NCBI GenBank assembly: GCA_031550725.1
Contig: JAVBOH010000017.1
Span: forward strand, 1 to 64,000
Direction: 5' to 3'
Origin: UBA946 sp031550725
GTDB lineage: Bacteria > Bacillota > Clostridia > Oscillospirales > Ruminococcaceae
DNA length: 64,000 bases
Below the pieces are notes generated by a model. That model had not been told where the DNA came from, ran no database searches, and worked only from the letters and a program-made list of their open reading frames with translations. Each line of letters begins with the position of its first letter. The first letter of the stretch is position 1. Below, piece after piece: positions 51,877-59,858 of the stretch. The position numbers and the translations under genes were made by a program.

Positions 51877-54359
51877 TGGACGGTTTACTAAAATTTATAA
51901 CCTGCGGCAGTGTTGATGACGGTAAATCTACACTAATAGGACATATCCTGTATGATTCGAAGCTTTTATATACCGATCAGGAAAAAGCATTGGAGCTTGA
52001 CAGTAAGGTTGGCAGCCGTGAGGGTAAAACTGACTACTCACTTCTTTTGGATGGACTAATGGCAGAGCGTGAGCAAGGTATTACAATTGACGTTGCATAC
52101 AGATATTTCACAACAGGTGAAAGAAGCTTTATTGCGGCAGATACTCCTGGGCATGAGGAATATACACGCAACATGGCTGTTGGTGCATCATTTGCAGAGC
52201 TTGCAATTATACTTGTTGATGCCTCACAGGGTGTGCTTGTTCAGACAAGACGTCATGCACGAATTTGTGCTTTAATGGGTATCAGATACTTTGTGTTCGC
52301 AATTAACAAAATGGATTTAGTTTCATACAGCGAGGATAGATATGACAAAATAAAACTTGAACTTGATGCCTTAGCAAAAGAGCTTGATTTATACAGCATT
52401 TACACAATTCCAGTGTCTGCAACAGAGGGTGATAATGTTACAAAAACATCAGAAAACACGCCTTGGTATGATGGTTTAACGCTTTTAAAATATCTTGAAA
52501 CTGTTAATATTTCTGCTGCAAAGGCTGAACAGGGATTTCATCTCCCAATTCAAAGAGTATCACGTCCTGACAGATCATTCAGAGGTTTTCAAGGGCAGAT
52601 TGAAAACGGACTTATTCGTGTTGGTGATGAAATAACTGCACTTCCAAGTAAAGAAAAAGCAGTTGTTACAAGAATTATTAATGCATCATCTGATACAGAA
52701 ATTGCTGGTGCTGGTGAGCCTGTAACAATTACCTTAAACCGTGAGGTTGATGTTTCAAGAGGATGTGTTCTTGAAATAAATTCAGGACTTCAAAGCGTTA
52801 TAGCTTGTACTGCGGAAATTTTATGGATGGATGATATTCCGCTTGATGCTGGAAAAGAGTATCTTGCAAAAATTGGTACAAAAACCATACCTGTTACAGT
52901 TACACAGATTAACTATAAAACAGATGTAAATTCAGGAGAAAAAATCATTAGCAGCAGTCTTTCTAAAAATGAACTAGCATCATGCGAAATTAAATTTTCA
53001 GAGAAAATTATTGCTGCTGAATTTGCTGTTCACCGTACTTTAGGAGAGCTTATTTTAATTGATAGAATTAGCAATATGACATCTGCTTGCGGAGTTATAA
53101 CCAAAACCGTAGAGTATGATACTGACAGCGAAAATGATGTTGGATTTAATACACTTCTAATCCATTCCAATGGATTTAGTTCTCAGACTGGTTCAACACT
53201 TCCTCCAATATATCAGTCAAGCTCATTTGCACATGATACAGCAGAGCAGCTTGAAAAACTCTTTAATAATCAGGCTCAAGGATATACATATTCACGAATT
53301 GGAAATCCAACTGTGACTGCATTTGAAGAAAAAATCACTGCAATTGAAAATGGTATTTCATCGATTGCTTGTGCTTCAGGAATGGCAGCTTTAACTAATA
53401 CATTGCTTGGAATTTTGCAGTCAGGTGATGAAATAATTTCTGCTCCTGGTGTATATGGCGGTACAATAGACTTGTTCCGTGATTTAGAAAGCTTTGGTAT
53501 AAAAACAGTGTATGCAAAATCAAATCTTGCCTCTGATATTGAGAAAGAAATTACTGATAAGACAAGGGTTATTTTTGCTGAAACATTAGGAAATCCTAAG
53601 CTTGATGTTATTGATATAAAAGCTGTTTCTGCTGTCGCTAATTCTCATGGTTTAGTGTTTGCAATTGATAATACATCTGCAACTGCATACCTTGTAAGCC
53701 CTATTAAGCTTGGTGCTGATATTGTTATAAATTCTTCATCGAAGTATATAAACGGCAGCAGTAATTCAATCAGCGGAGTTATCACAGATGGCGGTAAATT
53801 CAAATGGACTGTTGAAAAATTCCCATCACTTAAGGATTTTATCAAGTTTGGTAAGTTTGCATTTACAGCAAAGCTTCGTAATACATTTTTCCGTAATACA
53901 GGGGCTTGTCTTTCGCCACAAAATGCATTTTATAACCTTATCGGCGTGCAGACATTAGGTATTCGTATGGAACGTCAATGTCAAAATGCATTGCGACTTG
54001 CAGTTTTTCTTGATAAGTATAATGACATTGAGGTTAATTATCCTGGTTTGCCATCAAGTAAATGGCATGATACTGCAAAGGAGCAGTTTGACGGCAAATA
54101 TGGTGCATTAGTGACAATTCGCACAGGCTCAAAGGAACGTGCATTTAAGATAATAAATTCGCTTAAGCTTGCTTCGATCGTATCAAATATCGGTGATACA
54201 GGAACACTTGTGATACATCCGTCATCAACAATAAGTGCGCATTGTTCTGCTGAAGAAAAAGCATTCGCTGGTGTTTATGATGACCTAATAAGAATAAGCG
54301 TTGGTATTGAAGATATCGATGATATTATTGCAGATTTTAAACAGGCGATTTCTGAATAA
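51876..54359 (+). CDS. CysN-MetY fusion: sulfate adenylyltransferase GTPase plus O-acetylhomoserine sulfhydrylase
   Basis: The 827-residue protein joins two enzymes. Residues 1-415 are CysN: P-loop GSVDDGKST 11-19, DTPGHEEY near 94-101, NKMD near 148-151, then the elongation-factor-like domains. Residues from about 422 are a PLP enzyme of the Cys/Met family: NTLLIHSNG, STLPPIYQSSSFAHDTAEQLE, YSRIGNPTVTAFE, ETLGNPKLDVIDI, and the PLP lysine Lys623 in SSSKYINGSSNSISG. The length and motifs fit O-acetylhomoserine sulfhydrylase. There is no stop or frameshift at the junction. CysN is more often fused to APS kinase CysC. The fusion joins the first and last steps of sulfate assimilation to homocysteine. 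Confidence 0.9.
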   Translation: MDGLLKFITCGSVDDGKSTLIGHILYDSKLLYTDQEKALELDSKVGSREGKTDYSLLLDGLMAEREQGITIDVAYRYFTTGERSFIAADTPGHEEYTRNMAVGASFAELAIILVDASQGVLVQTRRHARICALMGIRYFVFAINKMDLVSYSEDRYDKIKLELDALAKELDLYSIYTIPVSATEGDNVTKTSENTPWYDGLTLLKYLETVNISAAKAEQGFHLPIQRVSRPDRSFRGFQGQIENGLIRVGDEITALPSKEKAVVTRIINASSDTEIAGAGEPVTITLNREVDVSRGCVLEINSGLQSVIACTAEILWMDDIPLDAGKEYLAKIGTKTIPVTVTQINYKTDVNSGEKIISSSLSKNELASCEIKFSEKIIAAEFAVHRTLGELILIDRISNMTSACGVITKTVEYDTDSENDVGFNTLLIHSNGFSSQTGSTLPPIYQSSSFAHDTAEQLEKLFNNQAQGYTYSRIGNPTVTAFEEKITAIENGISSIACASGMAALTNTLLGILQSGDEIISAPGVYGGTIDLFRDLESFGIKTVYAKSNLASDIEKEITDKTRVIFAETLGNPKLDVIDIKAVSAVANSHGLVFAIDNTSATAYLVSPIKLGADIVINSSSKYINGSSNSISGVITDGGKFKWTVEKFPSLKDFIKFGKFAFTAKLRNTFFRNTGACLSPQNAFYNLIGVQTLGIRMERQCQNALRLAVFLDKYNDIEVNYPGLPSSKWHDTAKEQFDGKYGALVTIRTGSKERAFKIINSLKLASIVSNIGDTGTLVIHPSSTISAHCSAEEKAFAGVYDDLIRISVGIEDIDDIIADFKQAISE

Positions 54360-54375
54360 AAAGGGGATGACTTTA

Positions 54376-55230
54376 ATGGCTGCTGATTATGCAGAGCTTA
54401 AAAAAGGCGGATTTATGCGCCAGAAACAAAAGAATAATTTTTCATTAAGACTTGCAGTAGTAGGTGGAAACCTTACAGCACAAAATCTTAAAACTATCGC
54501 TGAGGTTGCTGAAAAATATGGTGATGGTCATGTGCATTTGACATCACGCCAAAGCGTTGAAATCCCATTTATAAAGCTTGATGATATTAGTGATGTTAAA
54601 GCGGAGCTTGAAAGTGGTGGTGTTAAACCTGGAGTTTGCGGACCAAGAGTTCGCACTATTACAGCTTGTCAAGGAAGTGAAATATGCCCTAGCGGAAACA
54701 TTGATACATATGATATCGCATTAAAGCTTGATGAACGTTATTTTGCAAGAGAGCTTCCTCACAAGTTCAAATTTGGCGTTACAGGATGTATGAATAACTG
54801 CTTGAAAGCTGAAGAAAATGACGTTGGTATCAAGGGTGCATTAACAGTTAAATGGGAAAAAGACAGTTGTATATATTGTGGCGTATGTGAAAAAATATGC
54901 CGTACTAATGCTATAAAAATTGACGGCGACGATATCATTCTTGATGCATCAAAATGCAATTACTGCGGAAGATGCGTAAAGAGCTGTCCGACTGATGCAT
55001 GGATTGGAACTCCTGCATATATCTTGTCTTTTGGCGGACTTTTTGGAAATACTATTGCAAAGGGTGAGGAATTTTTACTGCCGATTGCTGATGAAGATAC
55101 ATTATTCAGGGTTACTGATGCGGCAATAAATTTCTTCGATGAGTATGCCAATCCAAGCGAAAGATTTAAGTTCACAATTGACAGAATAGGCTTTGATATA
55201 TTCAAAAAAGCAATCGAGGAGGTATTATAA
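54376..55230 (+). CDS. Small siroheme sulfite reductase with ferredoxin domain
   Basis: The start at 54376 follows AAAAAGGGGATG. The longer frame overlaps the fusion gene (284 residues here). The siroheme-[4Fe-4S] half is recognisable by HLTSRQSVEIPFI (about 55-67), TACQGSEICPSG and GVTGCMNNCLKAEENDVG, which supply the cluster cysteines. Two ferredoxin motifs CIYCGVCEKICR and CNYCGRCVKSCP follow, then a short C-terminal piece. It is about half the size of CysI, like the single-chain AsrC or Fsr-like reductases. It reduces sulfite to sulfide for the sulfur carrier system below. Confidence 0.88.
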   Translation: MAADYAELKKGGFMRQKQKNNFSLRLAVVGGNLTAQNLKTIAEVAEKYGDGHVHLTSRQSVEIPFIKLDDISDVKAELESGGVKPGVCGPRVRTITACQGSEICPSGNIDTYDIALKLDERYFARELPHKFKFGVTGCMNNCLKAEENDVGIKGALTVKWEKDSCIYCGVCEKICRTNAIKIDGDDIILDASKCNYCGRCVKSCPTDAWIGTPAYILSFGGLFGNTIAKGEEFLLPIADEDTLFRVTDAAINFFDEYANPSERFKFTIDRIGFDIFKKAIEEVL

Positions 55231-55231
55231 A

Positions 55232-55483
55232 ATGACTGGTTTTAACATAGATGAAACATTGGATATTACTGATGTTGTTTGTCCGATGACTTTTGTAAAG
55301 GCAAAAGCGGCTATTGAAGATTTGGAGCTTAATCAGATTATTTCAATTAAGCTTAATGATGGTGAGCCTGTTCAGAATGTACCGAGAAGTATTAAAGAGG
55401 AGGGTAATAAAATCCTCAAGCTAATTAATAATGATGATGGTACATATAATTTGATTGTTCAAAAAATGGTGGAGGATGATTAA
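55232..55483 (+). CDS. TusA-like sulfur transfer protein
   Basis: The 83-residue protein starts at 55232 after GAGGAGG. It has the TusA fold signature: an amino-terminal strand LDITDVVCPMTFVKAKAAIEDL with the conserved Cys (residue 15) in CPMT, rather than CPxP, then strand IISIKLNDGEPVQNV and VPRSIKEEGNKIL. TusA proteins pass persulfide sulfur. Between the sulfite reductase and the sulfur carrier genes, it may shuttle sulfide as a persulfide. That role is inferred. Confidence 0.82.
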   Translation: MTGFNIDETLDITDVVCPMTFVKAKAAIEDLELNQIISIKLNDGEPVQNVPRSIKEEGNKILKLINNDDGTYNLIVQKMVEDD

Positions 55484-55484
55484 A

Positions 55485-55796
55485 ATGCCACAAAAAGTGA
55501 CATCAGATAATTTCAAGACAGAAATTTTAAATGCTGATAAAGCAGTGACCGAATTTTATTCGGACAGCTGTGTACCATGTAAAAGAATGGCTCCTGTTTT
55601 TGCAGAGCTTGAGGAAGAAAATCCTAACATTAAATTTGCAAAAGTTAATGTAAATTTCAATGAGGAGCTTTCAGGTGAATATGATGTTCTTTCATCGCCG
55701 ACTATACTGTTTTTTAAGAATGGTATTGAAATCACACGTACAAAGGGTATTGTTACAAAGGAAGAATTAAAAGAAAAAATAAATTTATTGAATTGA
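55485..55796 (+). CDS. Thioredoxin-like protein with CVPC active site
   Basis: The start at 55485 follows GGAGGATG (103 residues). It has the thioredoxin fold with active site FYSDSCVPCKRMAPVF, where the usual WCGPC is DSCVPC, so Trp and Gly are replaced. The cis-Pro loop is SSPTILFFKNG. It is probably reduced by the TrxB-like enzyme encoded in the same operon. It could donate electrons to APS reduction or reduce persulfides. Start and stop are tightly packed with the neighbouring genes. Confidence 0.88.
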   Translation: MPQKVTSDNFKTEILNADKAVTEFYSDSCVPCKRMAPVFAELEEENPNIKFAKVNVNFNEELSGEYDVLSSPTILFFKNGIEITRTKGIVTKEELKEKINLLN

Positions 55797-55814
55797 TGAA
55801 AGGTATGATTTAAT

Positions 55815-56024
55815 ATGACAATTACAGTTGGTGGAGTTAAAAAGGAATACGATGATATAACAGTTACAAAGCTTATTGAGCTTGAAAAAGTTGAAACACC
55901 ACAGTATGTTACAGTTGCACTTAATGACGAGTTTATCCCACATGACAGCTTTGAAACACAAGCTTTGAATGATGGTGATACTGTGGAGTTTCTATACTTC
56001 ATGGGGGGCGGAAATTTAAAGTAA
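55815..56024 (+). CDS. hcyS: ThiS/MoaD-like sulfur carrier with C-terminal extension (HcyS-like)
   Basis: The 69-residue beta-grasp protein (MTITVGGVKKEY, VTVALNDEFIPHDSFETQALNDGDTVEFLYFMGGG) ends in GGGNLK, three or four residues past the diglycine. The terminal extension must be removed before the glycine can be adenylated and made a thiocarboxylate. A JAMM protease and an E1-like enzyme are encoded two genes on, which is the HcyS/HcyD/HcyF arrangement described for Wolinella. GAAAGGTATG precedes the start. The gene name is by analogy. Confidence 0.85.
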   Translation: MTITVGGVKKEYDDITVTKLIELEKVETPQYVTVALNDEFIPHDSFETQALNDGDTVEFLYFMGGGNLK

Positions 56025-56076
56025 ACTTTTAAATACGAGTTTTGCTTCACAAAACTTAGAAAGGATGATTATAATA

Positions 56077-56907
56077 ATGGCAATTAGTCTTACAAATGAA
56101 CAGCTTGAAAGATATTCACGTCACATAATTCTAAAAGAGGTTGGCGCAAAGGGTCAGAAAAAACTTCTTGAAGCAAAGGTGCTAATCATTGGTGCTGGAG
56201 GTCTTGGAGCACCAGCTGCTATGTATCTCGCTGCTGCTGGTGTTGGTACTATCGGCATTGCTGATGCTGATGAGGTTGATTTATCAAATTTACAAAGACA
56301 GATTATACACAGCACAGCTGATGTCGGAAAAGCAAAGGTTAAGTCAGCAGAAGAAACAATGAACAGCTTAAATCCTGATGTTAAGGTAAATACATACCGC
56401 ACCTTTGTTGGCGCTGACAACATTATGGATTTGATTGCTGAATATGATTTTATCATTGACGGTACAGATAATTTCCCTGCTAAATTTCTGATAAACGATG
56501 CTTGTGTAATGGCAAAAAAGCCCTTTTCACATGCTGGTATTATCAGATTTAAAGGACAGCTTATGACTTATGTTCCTGACAAAAGTCCTTGTTATAGATG
56601 CGTATTCAAAAACCCACCGCCAAAGGATGCTGTTCCAACCTGTAAGCAAGCAGGTGTAATTGGTGCTATGGGTGGAGTTATAGGTAGTTTGCAGGCTATG
56701 GAGGCAATAAAATATATCATTGGCAAGGGTGAGCTTTTAACTGGTAAGCTCTTAACTTATGATGCACTTACAATGGAGTTTCATACGATAAAATTGCCAA
56801 GCAATACATCAAAATGTGCAGTCTGTGGTGATAATCCATCCATAACAGAGCTTATTGATTATGAACAGCAGGAATGCAGTGAGGCTCAGCATGGAACAAC
56901 ACTTTAA
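56077..56907 (+). CDS. hcyF: E1-like adenylyltransferase (ThiF/MoeB/HcyF type)
   Basis: The start at 56077 is used because AAAGGATG overlaps the ATG at 56065 (276 residues). The Rossmann ATP site GAGGLGAPAAMYLAAAGVG lies near 38-56. The catalytic region has DLSNLQRQI with the Arg finger, and TDNFPAKFLINDAC. The zinc CxxC pairs are CYRC and CAVC. It activates the C-terminal glycine of the sulfur carrier as acyl-adenylate, which sulfide then converts to thiocarboxylate. A small AGTTTTG/CAAAACT hairpin lies in the gap before the gene. Confidence 0.88.
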   Translation: MAISLTNEQLERYSRHIILKEVGAKGQKKLLEAKVLIIGAGGLGAPAAMYLAAAGVGTIGIADADEVDLSNLQRQIIHSTADVGKAKVKSAEETMNSLNPDVKVNTYRTFVGADNIMDLIAEYDFIIDGTDNFPAKFLINDACVMAKKPFSHAGIIRFKGQLMTYVPDKSPCYRCVFKNPPPKDAVPTCKQAGVIGAMGGVIGSLQAMEAIKYIIGKGELLTGKLLTYDALTMEFHTIKLPSNTSKCAVCGDNPSITELIDYEQQECSEAQHGTTL

Positions 56908-56930
56908 TCCTGAACGAAAGGACATAACTT

Positions 56931-57341
56931 ATGTTTCATATAAAAAAAAGTGATTATGATGAAATAGTTTCATATGCAAAAAATCTTATACCTGAAGAAG
57001 CTTGCGGTCTGATCGGCGGTCATAAAAACGGTGATGAATTTTATGCAGATAAGATATATTATCTTGAAAATATAGACCACAGTAATGAACATTTTTCATT
57101 AGATCCAAAAGACCAGCTTGCTGCCGCAAAAGACATGAGGGCAAACAATTTGACACTAATAGCAAATTTTCATTCGCATCCTGAAAGTCCGTCAAGACCA
57201 TCAGAGGAGGATAAAAAGCTTGCATATGATACCAATATAAAATATTTGATATTATCTCTAGCTGAAAATGAACCTGTGTTAAATGCGTTTATTATTGATA
57301 AGGAAAAGAATGTTTCGAAATTGCCTATTGAAATTTACTGA
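56931..57341 (+). CDS. hcyD: JAMM metalloprotease (HcyD-like)
   Basis: The 136-residue protein is a minimal JAMM/MPN+ domain. Glu23 lies in PEEACGLIGG. The zinc motif His81-Ser-His83-Pro with Ser91 and Asp94 is complete (HxHx7SxxD). Bacterial relatives Mec, QbsD and HcyD trim residues from the C-terminus of MoaD/ThiS-like carriers to expose Gly-Gly. Here the carrier encoded two genes upstream has such an extension. GAAAGGA precedes ATG 24 bases after the E1-like gene. Confidence 0.9.
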   Translation: MFHIKKSDYDEIVSYAKNLIPEEACGLIGGHKNGDEFYADKIYYLENIDHSNEHFSLDPKDQLAAAKDMRANNLTLIANFHSHPESPSRPSEEDKKLAYDTNIKYLILSLAENEPVLNAFIIDKEKNVSKLPIEIY

Positions 57342-57359
57342 ACAAAATGAGGTATAGCT

Positions 57360-58268
57360 ATGATATATGATACTGCAATAATTGGCGGAGGTCCAGCTGG
57401 GCTTACAGCTGCAATTTATTTGGGACGAGCGATGCTTAATACTGTGGTTATTGAAAAGCAAGGGTTTTGCGGCGGACAAATAAACCTTACCGATAAAATT
57501 GAGAATTATTCAGGATTTAAAGAAATTGATGGTTCAGAGCTTGCAGAAGTCATGGAAAACCAAGCTAAATCTTTTGGTACAGCGTTTGTGTATGATACAG
57601 CAATAAAAATTTTAAATGGAGATATCAAAACAATTCTCTTAAAAAACAATATGCAAATACAAGCTAAAACTATAATTATTGCAACTGGTGCAGGTCATAA
57701 ATCATTGAATATAAATGGTGAAAGTGAATTTCTTGGAGCGGGTGTATCATACTGTGCTGTTTGTGATGGTGCTTTTTATAAAGACAAGATTACAGCAGTT
57801 ATAGGTGGTGGCGACACAGCTGCTAAGGAAGCCTTGTATTTGTCACGAATATGTAAAAAGGTATATTTAATACATAGACGTGACAAGTTAAGAGCTGCTC
57901 AAAGGCTTGTAGCAGAGATAAATAAAACTGATAATATTGAGTTTTTAAAAAACAGTATCCCACTTAAAATTTTGGGGGATAAAAAAGTAAACCAGCTTGT
58001 TATAAGTCATGATGGTAAAGAAGAAAACTTAGATTGCTCAGGAATTTTTATAGCCATTGGAATGACTCCAGAAACATCCGATTTTATAGATATAATCAAT
58101 ACTGATGAAAATGGTTATATCATATCTGATGAGGATGGAGTGACATCATCAGAGGGTATTTTTGCTGCTGGTGATTGCCGTACAAAAAAACTACGCCAAA
58201 TTACAACAGCTGTTTCTGATGGTGCAAATGCTGTATTTTCAGTACAGGAATTTTTAAACAGACTTTAA
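57360..58268 (+). CDS. trxB: Thioredoxin reductase-like flavoprotein TrxB
   Basis: The 302-residue protein has FAD motif DTAIIGGGPAGLTAAIY (about 4-20), redox-active CAVC at 132-135, the NAD(P)H motif IGGGDTAAKEAL, and the closing AGDCRTKKLRQITTAVSDGANA near 268. It reduces the CVPC thioredoxin encoded upstream with NADPH or NADH. It sits in the sulfur operon just before the Rrf2 regulator. Confidence 0.92.
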   Translation: MIYDTAIIGGGPAGLTAAIYLGRAMLNTVVIEKQGFCGGQINLTDKIENYSGFKEIDGSELAEVMENQAKSFGTAFVYDTAIKILNGDIKTILLKNNMQIQAKTIIIATGAGHKSLNINGESEFLGAGVSYCAVCDGAFYKDKITAVIGGGDTAAKEALYLSRICKKVYLIHRRDKLRAAQRLVAEINKTDNIEFLKNSIPLKILGDKKVNQLVISHDGKEENLDCSGIFIAIGMTPETSDFIDIINTDENGYIISDEDGVTSSEGIFAAGDCRTKKLRQITTAVSDGANAVFSVQEFLNRL

Positions 58269-58290
58269 TAAAATTTTGAGAGGATGGCAA

Positions 58291-58746
58291 ATGATGAGAA
58301 TTTCATCAAGAGTAGAATATGGAATAAATGCCTTGATTGATATTGCAGCTGCTTCAGAAAAAGGCAGTCCAATTACTGCCCAGCAGATAGCATCAAAGCA
58401 TAGCTTTTCAGTTAAATTTCTTGAACAAATTTTATCCTCCTTAAGACAGAATAAATTTGTTTATGCTGAAAAAGGCAGGCTTGGTGGCTATCGTCTTTTA
58501 AAGAAACCCGAGAATATAACCTTGACAAGCATTATTGAAATCCTTGATGATTCTATTTTTGGAAGTACAGAGCAGGACATTCCAAATTCAAGTCATGAAA
58601 AAGATTTTATTCTTGATGAAATATATTCTGATTTTAATAATTGTTTAGTAAACTATGCTGACAATATTACCTTAAAGGAATTATGCGAGAGAGATAATTC
58701 GCATAAGGAATGTGATAATGAGAATGGGTATATGTATTATATTTAA
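58291..58746 (+). CDS. Rrf2-family regulator, CymR/IscR-like
   Basis: The start is ATG at 58291 (or 58294), since GAGAGGATG overlaps the upstream TTG (about 151 residues). The winged helix has TAQQIASKHSFSVKFLEQILSSLRQNKFVYAEKGRLGGYRL (about 28-69). The C-terminal region carries Cys in FNNCLVNY, LKELCERD and HKECDN. This is not the exact IscR cysteine spacing, so a metal cluster is uncertain. Rrf2 members such as CymR repress cysteine genes by sensing O-acetylserine/CysK, or iron-sulfur status. It is the last gene of the sulfur operon and the likely binder of the CCTA-type dyads described. Confidence 0.88.
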   Translation: MMRISSRVEYGINALIDIAAASEKGSPITAQQIASKHSFSVKFLEQILSSLRQNKFVYAEKGRLGGYRLLKKPENITLTSIIEILDDSIFGSTEQDIPNSSHEKDFILDEIYSDFNNCLVNYADNITLKELCERDNSHKECDNENGYMYYI

Positions 58747-58765
58747 TGCGTACTGAATAATCACG
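58744..58765 (+). repeat. TAATGCGTACTGAATAAT element, copy 4
   Basis: This starts at the stop codon of the Rrf2 gene and is identical to copy 2 (21070) for 18 bases. Confidence 0.75.
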
Positions 58766-58889
58766 TTTTAGTTGAACAAAGCATACGGTTTTAGCATTTA
58801 TTCTCTATTCCTAAGCATTGTACTTCTGCTAACCATATCTTTATTTGATATTCATTTAGCATAAAAATGAGGAAGCTGCATGATCATAT

Positions 58890-58922
58890 AAAGCGGGCGA
58901 TTATTAATCGCCCGCTTTTCGT
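58890..58922. terminator. Terminator of the sulfur operon
   Basis: AAAGCGGGCGAT and ATCGCCCGCTTT form a perfect 12-bp GC-rich stem with a 5-base loop, followed by TTTTCG. The A-run on the other side makes it usable by the convergent GH16 gene too. Confidence 0.88.
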
Positions 58923-59002
58923 AATTGTTTTCTTCGTGCAACAGCCTGATTTGATTAAAACGCAACAGTATCTTTATTACTTATTCAATGTGTAATGAAC
59001 AA

Positions 59003-59740
59003 TTAATCAAGCTCACGATAGTCAAAGTATCTGTATTCAGCAGTAAGAGGAACAGTGCCGTCAAATTTATTCAGCCAGCTGTCGACGTCAATTCCAGGCC
59101 ATACATTCATCATAATCTTACCTTTGGTTGATGGTATATTTTCTGTTGCTGTGTAAACAGCAGTATCGTCAACATACCATGTTATACTGCTTTGTTTCCA
59201 TTCGAAAGCGTATACATGAAAGTCTTCAGCTGCATCAAATCCAAGGTCATAAACAAATTCATGCTCACCAGCACCATTTGTGAAATAATTGAACTGAACT
59301 TTTGTGGTATCTTTCCCTAAAAATTCGATATCAATTTCATCCCATGGGTTATTGTCACTAGGTCCTGTGTAAGTGAAAAATGATGAAACAACACCATCAT
59401 GCTTGATAGGCTTCATTGAAACCTCATAATAGCCATATCCATAAAAATCCTTTGTGCGAAATTCTGCTGCTGAATATGGTATATTTCCTGTATCATTATT
59501 TATGGTAAGCTTCATATGTTCCTCAAAAGTGCAGTTTGAATTTCTCCATGTGCAGTTGAACATATAACCATTCGACCATCCATCAGAAATTTCAAATTTA
59601 TCAGCAATTTTATCATAGCCATGAGTTAAATCTGCAAGAGCATTTTGGGGCATAACTTCTCCACTCCCTTTGTTGTTTGAACATGAACACAAAAACAGCA
59701 TAGTAAGTGTAATCAATATAAATAGCTTTAAATTTTTCAT
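59003..59740 (-). CDS. GH16 lipoprotein, lichenase/beta-glucanase type
   Basis: The 245-residue protein has a lipobox LCSC (Cys20). The GH16 core is clear: FRTKDFYGYGYYEVSMKPI near 94-112, and the catalytic motif EIDIEF with nucleophile Glu135 and acid/base Glu139. YAFEWKQSSITWYVDDTAVY and the end segment PGIDVDSWLNKFDG are typical of bacterial 1,3-1,4-beta-glucanases. It would cut mixed-linkage or laminarin-like glucans at the cell surface. GAAAGGATGG precedes the start. It faces the AraC regulator gene in the same direction, followed on the other strand by a sugar-binding protein and GH5. Confidence 0.92.
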   Translation of the reverse strand: MKNLKLFILITLTMLFLCSCSNNKGSGEVMPQNALADLTHGYDKIADKFEISDGWSNGYMFNCTWRNSNCTFEEHMKLTINNDTGNIPYSAAEFRTKDFYGYGYYEVSMKPIKHDGVVSSFFTYTGPSDNNPWDEIDIEFLGKDTTKVQFNYFTNGAGEHEFVYDLGFDAAEDFHVYAFEWKQSSITWYVDDTAVYTATENIPSTKGKIMMNVWPGIDVDSWLNKFDGTVPLTAEYRYFDYRELD

Positions 59741-59858
59741 GATATAGCCATCCTTTCAATTGTTTTTATAATTATACTTTACTTTTAGATTAATTTATAT
59801 CACAAATTTAATTTTTATATAATATTACTGCTATGCAAATTTTGGGTGTATGTCTGAT

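Noticed and set aside
55556..56050. 164-codon minus-strand frame over thioredoxin and the sulfur carrier gene
   Set aside because: It spans two well-supported plus-strand genes and has no start signal.
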